Translations under genes and position numbers: made by a program
In this document: piece by piece, positions 27,101 to 35,631 of the stretch
Layout: every line of letters begins with the position of its first letter
How positions within the stretch are numbered: the first letter of the stretch is position 1
DNA from: Acidisarcina polymorpha
GTDB lineage: Bacteria; Acidobacteriota; Terriglobia; Terriglobales; Acidobacteriaceae
NCBI RefSeq assembly: GCF_003330725.1
Contig: NZ_CP030840.1
Location: forward strand, 4,650,001 to 4,714,000
Direction: 5' to 3'
DNA length: 64,000 nucleotides
The notes under the pieces: model-generated
The model's database searches: none
The model's input: the letters and a program-made list of their open reading frames with translations, nothing else
What the model was told of the DNA's origin: nothing

Positions 27101-27576
27101 TGGGCCTGCGCGTGAGCCGATACTAGGCCAGCAGCGCCCGGCTTCATGGAAGGCTAACCGCGCAGCGAGGGCGAGATCAGCGGCGACATAGTGCTCGAGG
27201 ACCGTATCTCGAGGATGATGATGTTGGCGGTCGAAGCGACCGTCTACCGAACTATCGGTTCGTCGTCGGAGACGATATCGCCACTGGCCACTGGTCTAAG
27301 ATCCTGCCTAAATAGGAAGGGACCTAGCGTCCTTGAGTCTTATAGACTCGGGCCAGCCGCGCACCGGACACGGCTGCCATGCTTTATCAATTTCGTCGGA
27401 CCGGAGGTCGCCGTGGCCGCTCGCAGGATCGCTGCCGAGCCCAACCCTGGACCTCTTGCGGCGCGCTCGGATTTGTTTTGGACCATGTTTTGGCTCTCCA
27501 TACGTCGGCGAGACGCTCGGCTCAAATAACGCTAATACTGTGATTCGACCAGTGCTTAATGGACCTGCAAAAAACA

Positions 27577-27600
27577 GCGATAGATTATCCAAAACTTACG
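27577..27600 (+). promoter_or_regulatory. 24-bp motif, copy B
   Basis: GCGATAGATTATC followed by CAAAACTTACG. It matches copy A at 19 of 24 positions. It lies about 370 bases past the 3' end of the AraC gene at 27973. Confidence 0.35.
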
Positions 27601-27846
27601 GTTTGCGCGATGGGAAGGGCAGCAAGGATGAACGAGCTTCGCGGCCGGTGACCGGAGAGCATCACCCTAGTGTGCGTCAACGATCATGTGGTCGAAATCG
27701 CAACGACGACCGAGCCAGGTGTCTCGACGAATGATCATCCCGGTTCCGCATGAATAGGCGGTCACTACCCGTTAGGAACCCGATCGCTCTCGAACACGGA
27801 TTGTCGCGCGGCTTGCTGAATTCTGTCGCTTGAGGATTTCGACTGC

Positions 27847-27883
27847 CAATGCACTGATTGACCGCTAATCAGTGAACGCATTG
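27847..27883. repeat. Interrupted inverted repeat
   Basis: Core arms CACTGATT (27852-27859) and AATCAGTG (27867-27874) are perfect over 8 bp. CAATGC and GCATTG outside them extend the pairing after a 3-4 base bulge. No U-tract follows on either strand. It lies about 90 bases past the AraC stop and could be its terminator-like structure or an operator. Confidence 0.4.
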
Positions 27884-27972
27884 CCGATTATGCACTCGTT
27901 GCAATCTGCGGTGGGCTCGAACGCAACTCCAGGTTGCCACCAACTGGTGTCACGATAAAAGGGGGCATATCA

Positions 27973-28908
27973 CTAGTCTTTACTTTTCTCGGGTCCGATA
28001 CGAAGGCTGTAGTGAGAAGATCTATATTCCGTTGGACTTTGTGAGAACTTCCGGCGGAAGGCGGCGGCGAACTGAGATGCCGTACCAAATCCGCATGTCA
28101 AGGCAATATCAAGAACCGCTTTGTCTGTTTCCGCAAGCATCCGTTTAGCAGCTTCCATTCGTAGGTGCTGCACGTGCCGGTGAGGTGTTGCTCCGACGGC
28201 TTTGCGGAAGAGAGTTGCGAAGTGAAATGGACTAATGCCCGCCTCTTTGGAGAGGACGCTGAGGTTCAGGCTTTCAGAAAGATGCGCTTCGATGTACTCG
28301 AGTACGCGCACGAGGCGGTAATCGGAAATGCGCTCTTTGGCGAGCGACTGACGCCATTCAAAACCTTTGGTTGCGCCAAGCAACAGATGTGCTGATATCC
28401 ATTGCGCAGCGGCTTGAGCGTAAAAATCTGGAGCTCCATTCTGGAGGGCCGACATCGCAGAGAAGGCGAGGTTGCCAACGACCGGATCATCAAAGAACGG
28501 ACAATCGCTGAGAGAACCTCCTATGAGGGTTCTCGGATTTTGCACTTCCTGGGCGACGACATCCACGGTCTCTTGAGGCACAACCAAGAGCAATAAATTA
28601 AGAGCTTTCCCTACAAAGTCGTGGCGTACAAGGCGCGGGCACCCTGCAGGTGTGAGCATGCCGGTGCCTCGGGTGTAATCGATCTTGCGCCATCGTCCTT
28701 CAGAGAAATGGCTTATGCGGAAGCTTCTTTCAAGGACAAGGATCATTGAGGGATTAGCAAAAGCGTCGATGGGGAACGGTTCGGGAGAATACGCCTTCAC
28801 TCTCGATCGGAGGTAGAGTGACTTCCATCCAGCTGACTCGCTAGTCAGAAGTTCCTTGCTGTGTCCCGCATCGCACTTGCCTCTTACGTCATCGGCTAGG
28901 CTATTCAT
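27973..28908 (-). CDS. AraC-family transcriptional regulator
   Basis: Regulator of 311 residues with an N-terminal sensing half (GTGMLTPAGCPRLVRHDF) and a C-terminal pair of HTH units (LNLSVLSKEAGISPFHFATL and AVLDIALTCGFGTASQFAAA). ATG 28908 is chosen because AAGGAGG precedes it by nine bases; a start at 28953 would include that site. A truncated copy of its first ~45 codons and upstream DNA lies at 17312-17497. Motif copy C lies about 190 bases upstream. No intact target gene is adjacent: the flanks are degenerate DNA and an integrase fragment. Confidence 0.85.
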   Translation of the reverse strand: MNSLADDVRGKCDAGHSKELLTSESAGWKSLYLRSRVKAYSPEPFPIDAFANPSMILVLERSFRISHFSEGRWRKIDYTRGTGMLTPAGCPRLVRHDFVGKALNLLLLVVPQETVDVVAQEVQNPRTLIGGSLSDCPFFDDPVVGNLAFSAMSALQNGAPDFYAQAAAQWISAHLLLGATKGFEWRQSLAKERISDYRLVRVLEYIEAHLSESLNLSVLSKEAGISPFHFATLFRKAVGATPHRHVQHLRMEAAKRMLAETDKAVLDIALTCGFGTASQFAAAFRRKFSQSPTEYRSSHYSLRIGPEKSKD

Positions 28909-29388
28909 TCGTTTTGGCCTCCTTCCCCCTTGGTCAGCTCCTGAATCGAGCATATCGAAGGCGATTTCAGTGGCTCCTGACCACGCTTTGCCGATTCACA
29001 TCGGATGCATCCTACGTTAGCTCACCGCCGCCGATGCATAGCATGTTGTGAAACAAGCCTGACTGCGCCCGACTCAGGAACGGAAGATTGCAAGAACTGG
29101 CGAAATTTTATCGAAATCTTGCGATTCTGGCGAACGAACCACGAAAAGGGGGTCCAGACAAAATGATACAGAGAGATACGAAACAGTCTGCAATTGTTGC
29201 TACTCCTCTAAGATTAGCCCTTCACTTTTGTCTCGGAGTTGGATTAGCAGGGGCGATCTCAGACATTGCAGAAATTGCGACTGGCCGCCGGGCCTTCGGT
29301 AGCAAACGACTAGCTCATGTGACACGGCGACCGCAACCGTGTTCTATGATGACGCCGGTGCGGCACACATCGCTTTTACACTGACGAT
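28909..29388. other. Upstream region of AraC gene, partly duplicated elsewhere
   Basis: The first ~70 bases after 28908 resemble the DNA upstream of the AraC fragment at 17450-17530, so promoter and gene start were duplicated together. Motif copy C follows. A 98-codon plus-strand frame starting at 29088 includes the motif but has no recognisable domain and is not called a gene. Confidence 0.45.
29100..29123 (+). promoter_or_regulatory. 24-bp motif, copy C
   Basis: GCGAAATTTTATC followed by GAAATCTTGCG. It is identical to copy A at 20 of 24 positions, with shared flanks GATTC and GCGAAC. It lies 192 bases upstream of the divergent AraC start at 28908. In the plus frame it reads AKFYRNLAI, similar to AKDYQNLAI in copy A. 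Confidence 0.45.
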
Positions 29389-29800
29389 ATGAGTGGAACC
29401 GGGGCTGCACTGCGGGCAAAGGGCGTGACGGTTCTCAGGAAGCGCCATAGCGAGATCGCCAAGCAAACGGGCCAGATCCCGCACGGAAGGCTACTGAAGG
29501 ATGCCGTGACGTTTGAGTGGTTCGTGCGCAGCCGCCACCTTCCGGTTTGCCAGGGAGACTGGTGGCCAGAGACGGCGAAGGAGAAGACGGCTCAGGTTGA
29601 AATCATCTTCAAGTTGGGATCACCAATCTTGGAGTCGGTAGACAAGTTTGAGCTTCAAAATGCATGTGAATCATCTGGCAAAGACGGATTGCCAGGATCG
29701 CGTGAAGCAAGCGAGGTCGTATCTCGATGAAGTAATCGAGCAGGAGTTTCTGGTCAAGGACCCGACCCGCAGCAAGAAATCCGACGTGGGCGAGTGCTGA
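29389..29800 (+). pseudogene. Site-specific integrase fragment (N-terminal and core-binding region)
   Basis: The first frame reads KRHSEIAKQTGQIPHGRLLK, AVTFEWFVRSRHLPV and VDKFELQ. After a frameshift near 29660 the product continues as MHVNHLAKTDCQDRVKQ, SYLDEVIEQEFLVKDPTRSK and stops at 29798-29800. This is the SAM-like core-binding part of an acidobacterial tyrosine recombinase family as I remember it. The catalytic R...HxxR...Y domain is missing. It marks a decayed mobile element next to the two-component genes. Confidence 0.6.
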
Positions 29801-29819
29801 CCGTGAGGGATCAGCCCGA

Positions 29820-30470
29820 CTATGAGTTGCGTTCTACGTCGGACAACAGCCCGCTGCGAAACGCCATTGCAACCGCCTCTGTGCGGTCTGATACGGCGAG
29901 CTTGTCCATAATGCTGTGGACATAGTGGCGAATTGTGTAGTCACTGAGATGTAAGGTCGAGCCGATCTGCTTGTTCGTTAGCCCCTTGGCGAGCAGCTCG
30001 AGAGTCTGTACCTCGCGTGGGGTCAGGTCGGCCCTCATCATGCGATCGGCCAGTTTGGCTGCGATATGAAGGGGGATGTACCGCTTGCCCGCATGAACCA
30101 CGGTGATCGCGGCGATGAGATCTGCTTCCGCAGCATCCTTGAGGACATAGCCTTGAGCGCCTGCGCGAATCGCTTGATAGATGAGTTCGTCCTGCTCATA
30201 GCTGGTGAGCACAACGACCTTCGGTGCCACTGCAAATGACTGTAGAGCCTGAAGTACGGCGATGCCGTCCATGCCCGGCATGCGCACATCCAACAGCAGC
30301 AGATCGGGGCTATAGATGTTGACCATCTTGATAGCCTCCGACCCGCTTCCGCATGTTCCGATGACCGTCATGCCCGCCTGACCATTCAGGAGGTTCGACA
30401 ACCCTGAGCACATAACAGGATGATCATCAACGATCAGAATGCGGATCGAGGAGGCGCTTGTTCTTTGCAT
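29820..30470 (-). CDS. NarL/FixJ-type response regulator
   Basis: Cytoplasmic response regulator of 216 residues. The receiver domain has the acidic pair in LIVDDHPVM, the phospho-acceptor Asp in DLLLLDVRMPGMDG and the Lys in GYVLKDAAEADL. A LuxR-type HTH follows (LTPREVQTLELLAKGLTNKQ, then IRHYVHSIMDKLAVSDRTEA). ATG 30470 is preferred over 30503: it begins just before the receiver fold and follows GGAG. It overlaps the end of the sensor kinase gene by 44 bases, so the two are co-transcribed and translationally coupled. Its DNA target may be the palindrome at 32671-32692 (inference). Confidence 0.9.
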   Translation of the reverse strand: MQRTSASSIRILIVDDHPVMCSGLSNLLNGQAGMTVIGTCGSGSEAIKMVNIYSPDLLLLDVRMPGMDGIAVLQALQSFAVAPKVVVLTSYEQDELIYQAIRAGAQGYVLKDAAEADLIAAITVVHAGKRYIPLHIAAKLADRMMRADLTPREVQTLELLAKGLTNKQIGSTLHLSDYTIRHYVHSIMDKLAVSDRTEAVAMAFRSGLLSDVERNS

Positions 30471-32583
30471 GAATTGTATTCTCCAGGAAACGGATGCCCG
30501 CACGAACGTACGATGTTAGCCTGTTTATTCCAAGGACGGGTACGGTGACCGAAACGCACGTTCCAGTTCCGAGCATACATGAGATATCCAGCTCGCCGGC
30601 AATCTCCGAGGCACGCCTCCGCATGCCTCGGATACCAAACCCAAGAAGATCGCCGCTCATCGTGAAGCCTCGACCATTATCGGTCACCTTCAACTGAACA
30701 TGCTCCGGCTGGTAGTCGATGGCGATGGCGACCTTAGTTGGTGAAGCGTGACGTACGGAGTTCGCAATGGCCTCCTGACCTATGTGGAACATCTGCTCAG
30801 TAATCGCACTGGGCAGAGCACGTGATATACCCGAGGAGCTTGTCTCGATCGCAATATCCCCGCTACCCGTGAGACCCTGCGCACACTCTCTTAGCGAGGA
30901 GAGCAGATCCGTGCTGGAGAACGACTTTTTCGATATGGGTGTCAGACTTTTGCGAGCCTCACGGTGGCTGAACTGAACCAGCCTTCTGGCTACATCCACA
31001 TGATGTAGAGCGCTGTCCTCCTTATTGGCGACGCTCCTGCGGATCACCTGAAGTTGGAAGCCGATCCCGGTGAAGCTTTGCGCGAGGGTATCGTGGATGT
31101 CTCGCGCTAGCCGTTCTCGTTCGTGCAGAACAGTCTCCATCTTCCATCGTTTGAGCTGAACATAGAAGAGAAGTACGAGGATGACTGCCGCCACAGCTCC
31201 GAGCGCAATGGATAGATTCACGAGCCGCGCCGTTGTCCACCAGGGGGCGGCACGAACTACGGAGACATCCGCGAGACTACGAAGGAGCAGCTCCGATCGA
31301 ATGGCGTTTCCATACGTCAACCCGGTTTCGCCGGTGAGAACGTTGATACCCGACACCCGGACGGCGCTTCCCGGAACAAGGGCTTTCGAAGAACCCGTGC
31401 TATGCGCTTCGAGCTCCGCCGTGATCACTTGATCGTCCTTTTCAAGCAGCAGTAGAGTCCGCGCGGGTTCGTCGATGACTCGCAACAGGCGCATCTCGAT
31501 GCTGATGAGACAGAAGCGGTATTTGCTCGACGAAGTACTCTGCAGATCGAGATGCGCAGGCGTCAGGGGAGTGCCGTGGCCGAGCTTGCGCAGCACAGCA
31601 TCCCGAAGAATGGGGCCTGTCGCGTCAGGGCTCGGATATCCGACTGCTTCGACCAGGTCTCCGACCTGCAGCGTTGGAGCGTCCGCTGAAAAGATCTCGA
31701 TTGCCTGCGTACCGTCCTGCAACACCAGGCTATTGCCGGGTGCATAAAAGGTCAGCACACCACGCACACGCACGGGGTGAAAGTAGTCGGTCCCGGATCC
31801 ATACCGCATCAGGTTTCCGATCTGTAACATCGGCGTTTCGAAGGGATCGGGTGGCTTCGGCTGAAGGATTTCGATGTTGTTTGGATCCGGGATGGCGAGA
31901 ACGACGCCTGTCGACTGCATGTTGTCGTTCTTGCGGTCCATGGCTGTCGCTGTGACACGTACCCTCGCGTCGAAAAATGCGGAGAGAGGCAGCTTGAGGG
32001 ACGAGGTAAGGATCGCGTCCACACGACCTTCCGGCATCATGATGGAAAACGCGATGCCCTCCAGACCAGCGATTTTAGTTCTGGAGTTCACGGCACGGAT
32101 CGTGCCTTCGATCGAGACGTACTGAACATCCTGCTGTCCGCTGCTCAACTGTCTGAAGGAGACCTCTGTGGGAGTCGGCAGCGGACCGTGCCCGAGGAAA
32201 CGGATGTGCGGAGCCGTGATGCGGGGCGAGTACTGCCCGGGGCCGACCAAGCCGACCACCTCAATGCGGTCGCCGGGCTCATAGCGCCTGGAAGTGCCAT
32301 CGGGGTCCACCCAAAGGCCGGCTGTGTGGTCGCGAACGACGAGCCCGAGACTGCTTGAGAGTGTGACGGTTCCGACAACGCGCGCCAGGCCGCCCTGCGC
32401 CGCTACTCCGTAGGGCAAGGCAAGGATTGAGGCTGCACTTGTGTACTTGATCCTAGACGAAGGAACCTGGCCGTCCTGAGCGAGAAGGACGGAGCATAAC
32501 GTACAGAGCCACAAGAGCGCAGCGATTGCGTGTGTCTTCGAGACGATCCTTGCTGCGAATTCGGAGTCACTACGCCGGTTCAT
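30427..32583 (-). CDS. Sensor histidine kinase (HisKA_3 type) with OB-like periplasmic repeats
   Basis: Membrane sensor of 718 residues, partner of the overlapping response regulator. An N-terminal signal or helix (AIAALLWLCTLCSVLLA) is followed by about 430 extracytoplasmic residues. These contain at least two repeats of the style ARVVGTVTLSSSLGLVVRD ... GDRIEVVGLVG and VRVRGVLTFYAPGNSLVLQ ... GDLVEAVGYPS, which look like OB-fold modules rather than PAS, CACHE or Y_Y_Y domains. One transmembrane helix (LVNLSIALGAVAAVILVLLF) leads to the phospho-acceptor His in RLARDIHDTLAQSFTG. The HATPase has GQEAIANSVRHAS, VTDNGRGF and GFGIRGMRRRA. Divergent from the GH2 gene, suggesting it senses a sugar or cell-surface signal (inference). 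Confidence 0.88.
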   Translation of the reverse strand: MNRRSDSEFAARIVSKTHAIAALLWLCTLCSVLLAQDGQVPSSRIKYTSAASILALPYGVAAQGGLARVVGTVTLSSSLGLVVRDHTAGLWVDPDGTSRRYEPGDRIEVVGLVGPGQYSPRITAPHIRFLGHGPLPTPTEVSFRQLSSGQQDVQYVSIEGTIRAVNSRTKIAGLEGIAFSIMMPEGRVDAILTSSLKLPLSAFFDARVRVTATAMDRKNDNMQSTGVVLAIPDPNNIEILQPKPPDPFETPMLQIGNLMRYGSGTDYFHPVRVRGVLTFYAPGNSLVLQDGTQAIEIFSADAPTLQVGDLVEAVGYPSPDATGPILRDAVLRKLGHGTPLTPAHLDLQSTSSSKYRFCLISIEMRLLRVIDEPARTLLLLEKDDQVITAELEAHSTGSSKALVPGSAVRVSGINVLTGETGLTYGNAIRSELLLRSLADVSVVRAAPWWTTARLVNLSIALGAVAAVILVLLFYVQLKRWKMETVLHERERLARDIHDTLAQSFTGIGFQLQVIRRSVANKEDSALHHVDVARRLVQFSHREARKSLTPISKKSFSSTDLLSSLRECAQGLTGSGDIAIETSSSGISRALPSAITEQMFHIGQEAIANSVRHASPTKVAIAIDYQPEHVQLKVTDNGRGFTMSGDLLGFGIRGMRRRASEIAGELDISCMLGTGTCVSVTVPVLGINRLTSYVRAGIRFLENTIHAKNKRLLDPHSDR

Positions 32584-32898
32584 CTTTTAAAGCCTGCAGA
32601 GGATCGGTTGCATCCTCCTTCAAAACGCATGCTATCGCACTCGGGCCTTTAGCCGCTGGACACCGCTGGCATATGGCACAAATGTGCCATATCAATGTGG
32701 CCCATGTGATGGCTGCTTTACTGCGCTAAATAGGCCACCTCTTTCCGCTCATCAGTCCGTTCACGATCGTGTTCGTGGTTGCGTATCGTTCGCGAGGTAC
32801 ATCAATAAGCGTTTTGTGCGCTCTGATCTGCGGTTTCCGGACTGCCCGTGAGGCGAGGCCGCTGCGGTACGGGAGCTGCGACAGAGGAAAGTTGCCGA
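32584..32898. promoter_or_regulatory. Divergent promoter region of the two-component and GH2/TonB genes
   Basis: No gene fits in this 315-base spacer. It contains a perfect 22-bp palindrome at 32671-32692, listed separately, and must hold promoters for both directions. GAGGAAAG just before 32899 is the ribosome-binding site of the GH2 gene. Confidence 0.55.
32671..32692. promoter_or_regulatory. 22-bp perfect palindrome, candidate operator
   Basis: Arms ATATGGCACA (32671-32680) and TGTGCCATAT (32683-32692) are exact reverse complements around AA. The site lies 88 bases upstream of the sensor-kinase start and about 207 bases upstream of the GH2 start. Length and two-fold symmetry suit a dimeric regulator such as the NarL-type protein encoded nearby. 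Confidence 0.6.
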
Positions 32899-35451
32899 AT
32901 GAAGATGGACAAGGGACTTACACGGCGGGAAGCCATGCAAGGCCTGCTGGGAGCCGCATTGATAGCGGCAACTCCGTTGAGTGCTTATACCGAACAGAAG
33001 CAGAAGGGAACGACCGCCTGGCCAGCAGAAGCTGTGCGCAACCTGCCCCGGCCACAGCCTTTGAATGAAGGCTGGCGTTTTCATCGCGGCGAGTTGGAAG
33101 GAGCATCCGCTGGCGACTTCAGCGATGCGTCGTGGCGGACCGTCACGGTTCCCCACGACTGGAGTATTGAGGATGGGGTCGCGCAGCCCCAGTCGATGCC
33201 GGGCACCGTCTGGGCCCTGGGTGACAAACCGGTGCGCGTTGGTCCTTTCGACATGTATGAGAGCGCGGGCCAGACGGCAACTGGATGGACCGTCGGTGGT
33301 GTCGGCTGGTACCGCAGGACGTTCGAGATGCCCGAGGTCCCTGCAGGCGGCAAGGTCGAGCTGCAGTTTGAGGGTGTCTACATGAACTCCGATGTTTGGA
33401 TCAATGGCGCTCACCTGGGCAATCATCCTTACGGTTACACCGAGTTCGCGTACGACCTGACCCAGCACTTGAAGCCGGGCAAGAACACCATCGCCGTAAA
33501 GGTGAACAATGCCGGGCGCAACAGCCGCTGGTACTCGGGGTCTGGGATCTTTCGCAAGGTCTGGCTCCGCATGAAGGGCGAGCTGAGTATCCCTGAGTAT
33601 GGCGTCTTCGTGTGGACGCAGAGCGCTACTGCCGATGCCGCACAGATCAAGGTCGAGAGCACGGTTGAGAATCGCGCGTCGACGCCGAGAAAGGTTCGTG
33701 TGGCTGTTCGTCTTGTCGATGATCAAGGCGTTCCAAGCGCTTCATCGACACAGGGTATGACCATTCCCGCGAACGCAAGCGCGGTGGCTTCCTTGCCCTT
33801 GCAGGTACAGCATCCTCGCCTCTGGTCCTCGGAGCGTCCTCAACTGTATCGGGTTGAGGTTGTCGTCGAAGACGGCACCAAGGTGGTAGACGCGGCCAGC
33901 GTCTCGACCGGCATACGCACCGTGGAGATCGATGCGGCCCATGGGCTGAGAATCAACGGCGAGAACGTGAAACTACGTGGCGGCTGCGTGCACAACGACA
34001 ACGGGCCCATCGGCACCGCGTGCATTCCGCGGGCCGAAGAGCGCCGGCTCGAGATACTTAAGGCGAACGGCTACAACGCCGTTCGCACCAGCCATGCGCC
34101 TCCGTCGCGGAACTTCCTCGATGCGTGCGACCGGCTGGGCATGCTGGTGATTGACGAAGCTTTCGATGGATGGGAGCAGGAAAAGAATCCTGACGACTAT
34201 CACCTCTTCTTCAACGAGTGGTCGCACCGGGATCTTGAAAACATGATCCTGCGCGATCGGAATCATCCCTGCGTCATTCTCTGGAGTATCGGCAACGAGA
34301 TGAAGGAACGTGCCGAACCTCGCGGCGTGGAAATCGGCAAAGGCCTAGCCGCCGTCGCCCACAAGGTCGACCCCACACGCAGGGTGACAGCGGCTATCTG
34401 CGAACCGTATGACCACCCTAAGCAAACTTGGGAGGACATGCAGCCGGCGTTCACCTATCTTGATGTCGCCGGCTATAACTACCGGCTTGATAAGTACGAG
34501 TCAGACCATGCGAAATACCCTGACCGCGTGATGGTTGGTACTGAGTCCTATCCGGGCGCCGTGTACCAGATATGGGATTTCATTGAGAGATCAAGCTGGG
34601 TGATCGGCGACTTCGTCTGGACGGCGGCCGATTACATGGGCGAGTCGGGGCTGGGCTTCACGGCTCTTCGAAACGGCCCCGGCCGCGCTGCTGGACTGCA
34701 GGGCTACCCGTGGTTCAACTCCTATTGCGGTGATATCGATCTGATCGGCAACAAGAAGCCGCAGTCTTATTTCCGCGATATCGTGTGGCGGCGCAGCAAG
34801 ATAGAGATGGCCGTGCAGAGGCCGATCCCCGCAGGGTGGTCGGAGCGCCTGGGGGATTGGTCCTGGAGTGACGAGCTGCGAAGCTGGAGCTGGTACGGCT
34901 TCGAGGGAACTCCTCTCAAGGTGCGTGTGTACACGCGCGCGACGCGTGTGAAGCTTCTACTGAACGGCAAGGAGATCGGCACGCAGGAGTTGAAGCCGAG
35001 CGATGGCCTTAAGACGGAGTTCGCCGTTCCGTACAGCCCTGGCGAGTTGAAGGCAATTGCCTACGAAGGCGACATCGAGACATCCTCGATCGCCTTTGCC
35101 ACGACAGGGCAGCCTCACCATCTGGTCCTCACGCCCGATAGGCGCAGGCTCATCACCGATGGCGACGACCTCGGCTATGTCATGGTCACCGTCGTGGACG
35201 AAGCAGGTAGGCCCGTCCCGGATGCTGTCGTGCCGGTTTCCTTCACGGTAGAAGGCGCTGGCGAACTTATGGCCGTGGGCAACGCCAATCCTAAGGACGT
35301 TACCAGCTTCCAACAGCCACATCGCGATACCTACCACGGAGTTTGCCTGGCTGTGGTGCGGCCGCGCGGCGCAGCCGGAAAGATCGTCATCCGTGCGCAA
35401 TCCCCTGGCTTGCAGGGCGGCACGGCCGAACTGGAATCCGCATCAAGCTAG
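32899..35451 (+). CDS. Glycoside hydrolase family 2 (beta-galactosidase-like)
   Basis: Exported retaining glycosidase of 850 residues. A signal with twin-arginine character (LTRREAMQGLLGAALIAATP) is followed by the GH2 sugar-binding domain (VPHDWSIED, EGVYMNSDVWINGAHLGNHP), the Ig-like domain and the TIM barrel. The acid/base Glu lies in ILWSIGNEMKER and the nucleophile Glu in VMVGTESYPG. C-terminal Ig-like modules follow (LKVRVYTRATRVKLLLNGKE and VMVTVVDEAGRPVPDAVVPV). ATG 32899 is placed behind GAGGAAAG; a start at 32848 has no such site. Substrate specificity among beta-galactoside, beta-glucuronide and beta-mannoside cannot be set by eye. The next gene is a TonB receptor, suggesting joint glycan use. 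Confidence 0.9.
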   Translation: MKMDKGLTRREAMQGLLGAALIAATPLSAYTEQKQKGTTAWPAEAVRNLPRPQPLNEGWRFHRGELEGASAGDFSDASWRTVTVPHDWSIEDGVAQPQSMPGTVWALGDKPVRVGPFDMYESAGQTATGWTVGGVGWYRRTFEMPEVPAGGKVELQFEGVYMNSDVWINGAHLGNHPYGYTEFAYDLTQHLKPGKNTIAVKVNNAGRNSRWYSGSGIFRKVWLRMKGELSIPEYGVFVWTQSATADAAQIKVESTVENRASTPRKVRVAVRLVDDQGVPSASSTQGMTIPANASAVASLPLQVQHPRLWSSERPQLYRVEVVVEDGTKVVDAASVSTGIRTVEIDAAHGLRINGENVKLRGGCVHNDNGPIGTACIPRAEERRLEILKANGYNAVRTSHAPPSRNFLDACDRLGMLVIDEAFDGWEQEKNPDDYHLFFNEWSHRDLENMILRDRNHPCVILWSIGNEMKERAEPRGVEIGKGLAAVAHKVDPTRRVTAAICEPYDHPKQTWEDMQPAFTYLDVAGYNYRLDKYESDHAKYPDRVMVGTESYPGAVYQIWDFIERSSWVIGDFVWTAADYMGESGLGFTALRNGPGRAAGLQGYPWFNSYCGDIDLIGNKKPQSYFRDIVWRRSKIEMAVQRPIPAGWSERLGDWSWSDELRSWSWYGFEGTPLKVRVYTRATRVKLLLNGKEIGTQELKPSDGLKTEFAVPYSPGELKAIAYEGDIETSSIAFATTGQPHHLVLTPDRRRLITDGDDLGYVMVTVVDEAGRPVPDAVVPVSFTVEGAGELMAVGNANPKDVTSFQQPHRDTYHGVCLAVVRPRGAAGKIVIRAQSPGLQGGTAELESASS

Positions 35452-35631
35452 CCACTCGGAATAAGGAGCGTTCCCGTTCCTCGCAATGTTCAGCGAAGCT
35501 GTGCGGGGAGAGACAAAGACCAACCCTATCAAGGCTCGATGCTCACAATTCGACAGCTCGGCGACATAAAGAACGCCTACGGCCGCGCCTCAGGCGCGGA
35601 CTCATATGAAACCAACACAAAGGCAGGATGT

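Larger units (their letters stand above)
27101..27972. other. Degenerate stretch without recognised gene, holds motif copy B
   Basis: Several overlapping short frames exist on both strands, none with a domain I can name. Motif copy B lies at 27577-27600 and an interrupted inverted repeat at 27847-27883. Given broken genes on both sides this is probably decayed coding DNA. Confidence 0.5.

Noticed and set aside
26710-27147. Minus-strand frame MKPGAAGLVSAHAQAHYVTF over the OB-like pseudogene
   Set aside because: The opposite strand aligns in four blocks with an intact paralogue, which is stronger evidence; this frame matches no family I know.
27191-27529. Possible IS110-like transposase fragment (YRLGPAAHRTR followed by a hydrophobic stretch)
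   Set aside because: The resemblance is limited to a few residues; no DEDD motif, ends or target duplication can be seen.
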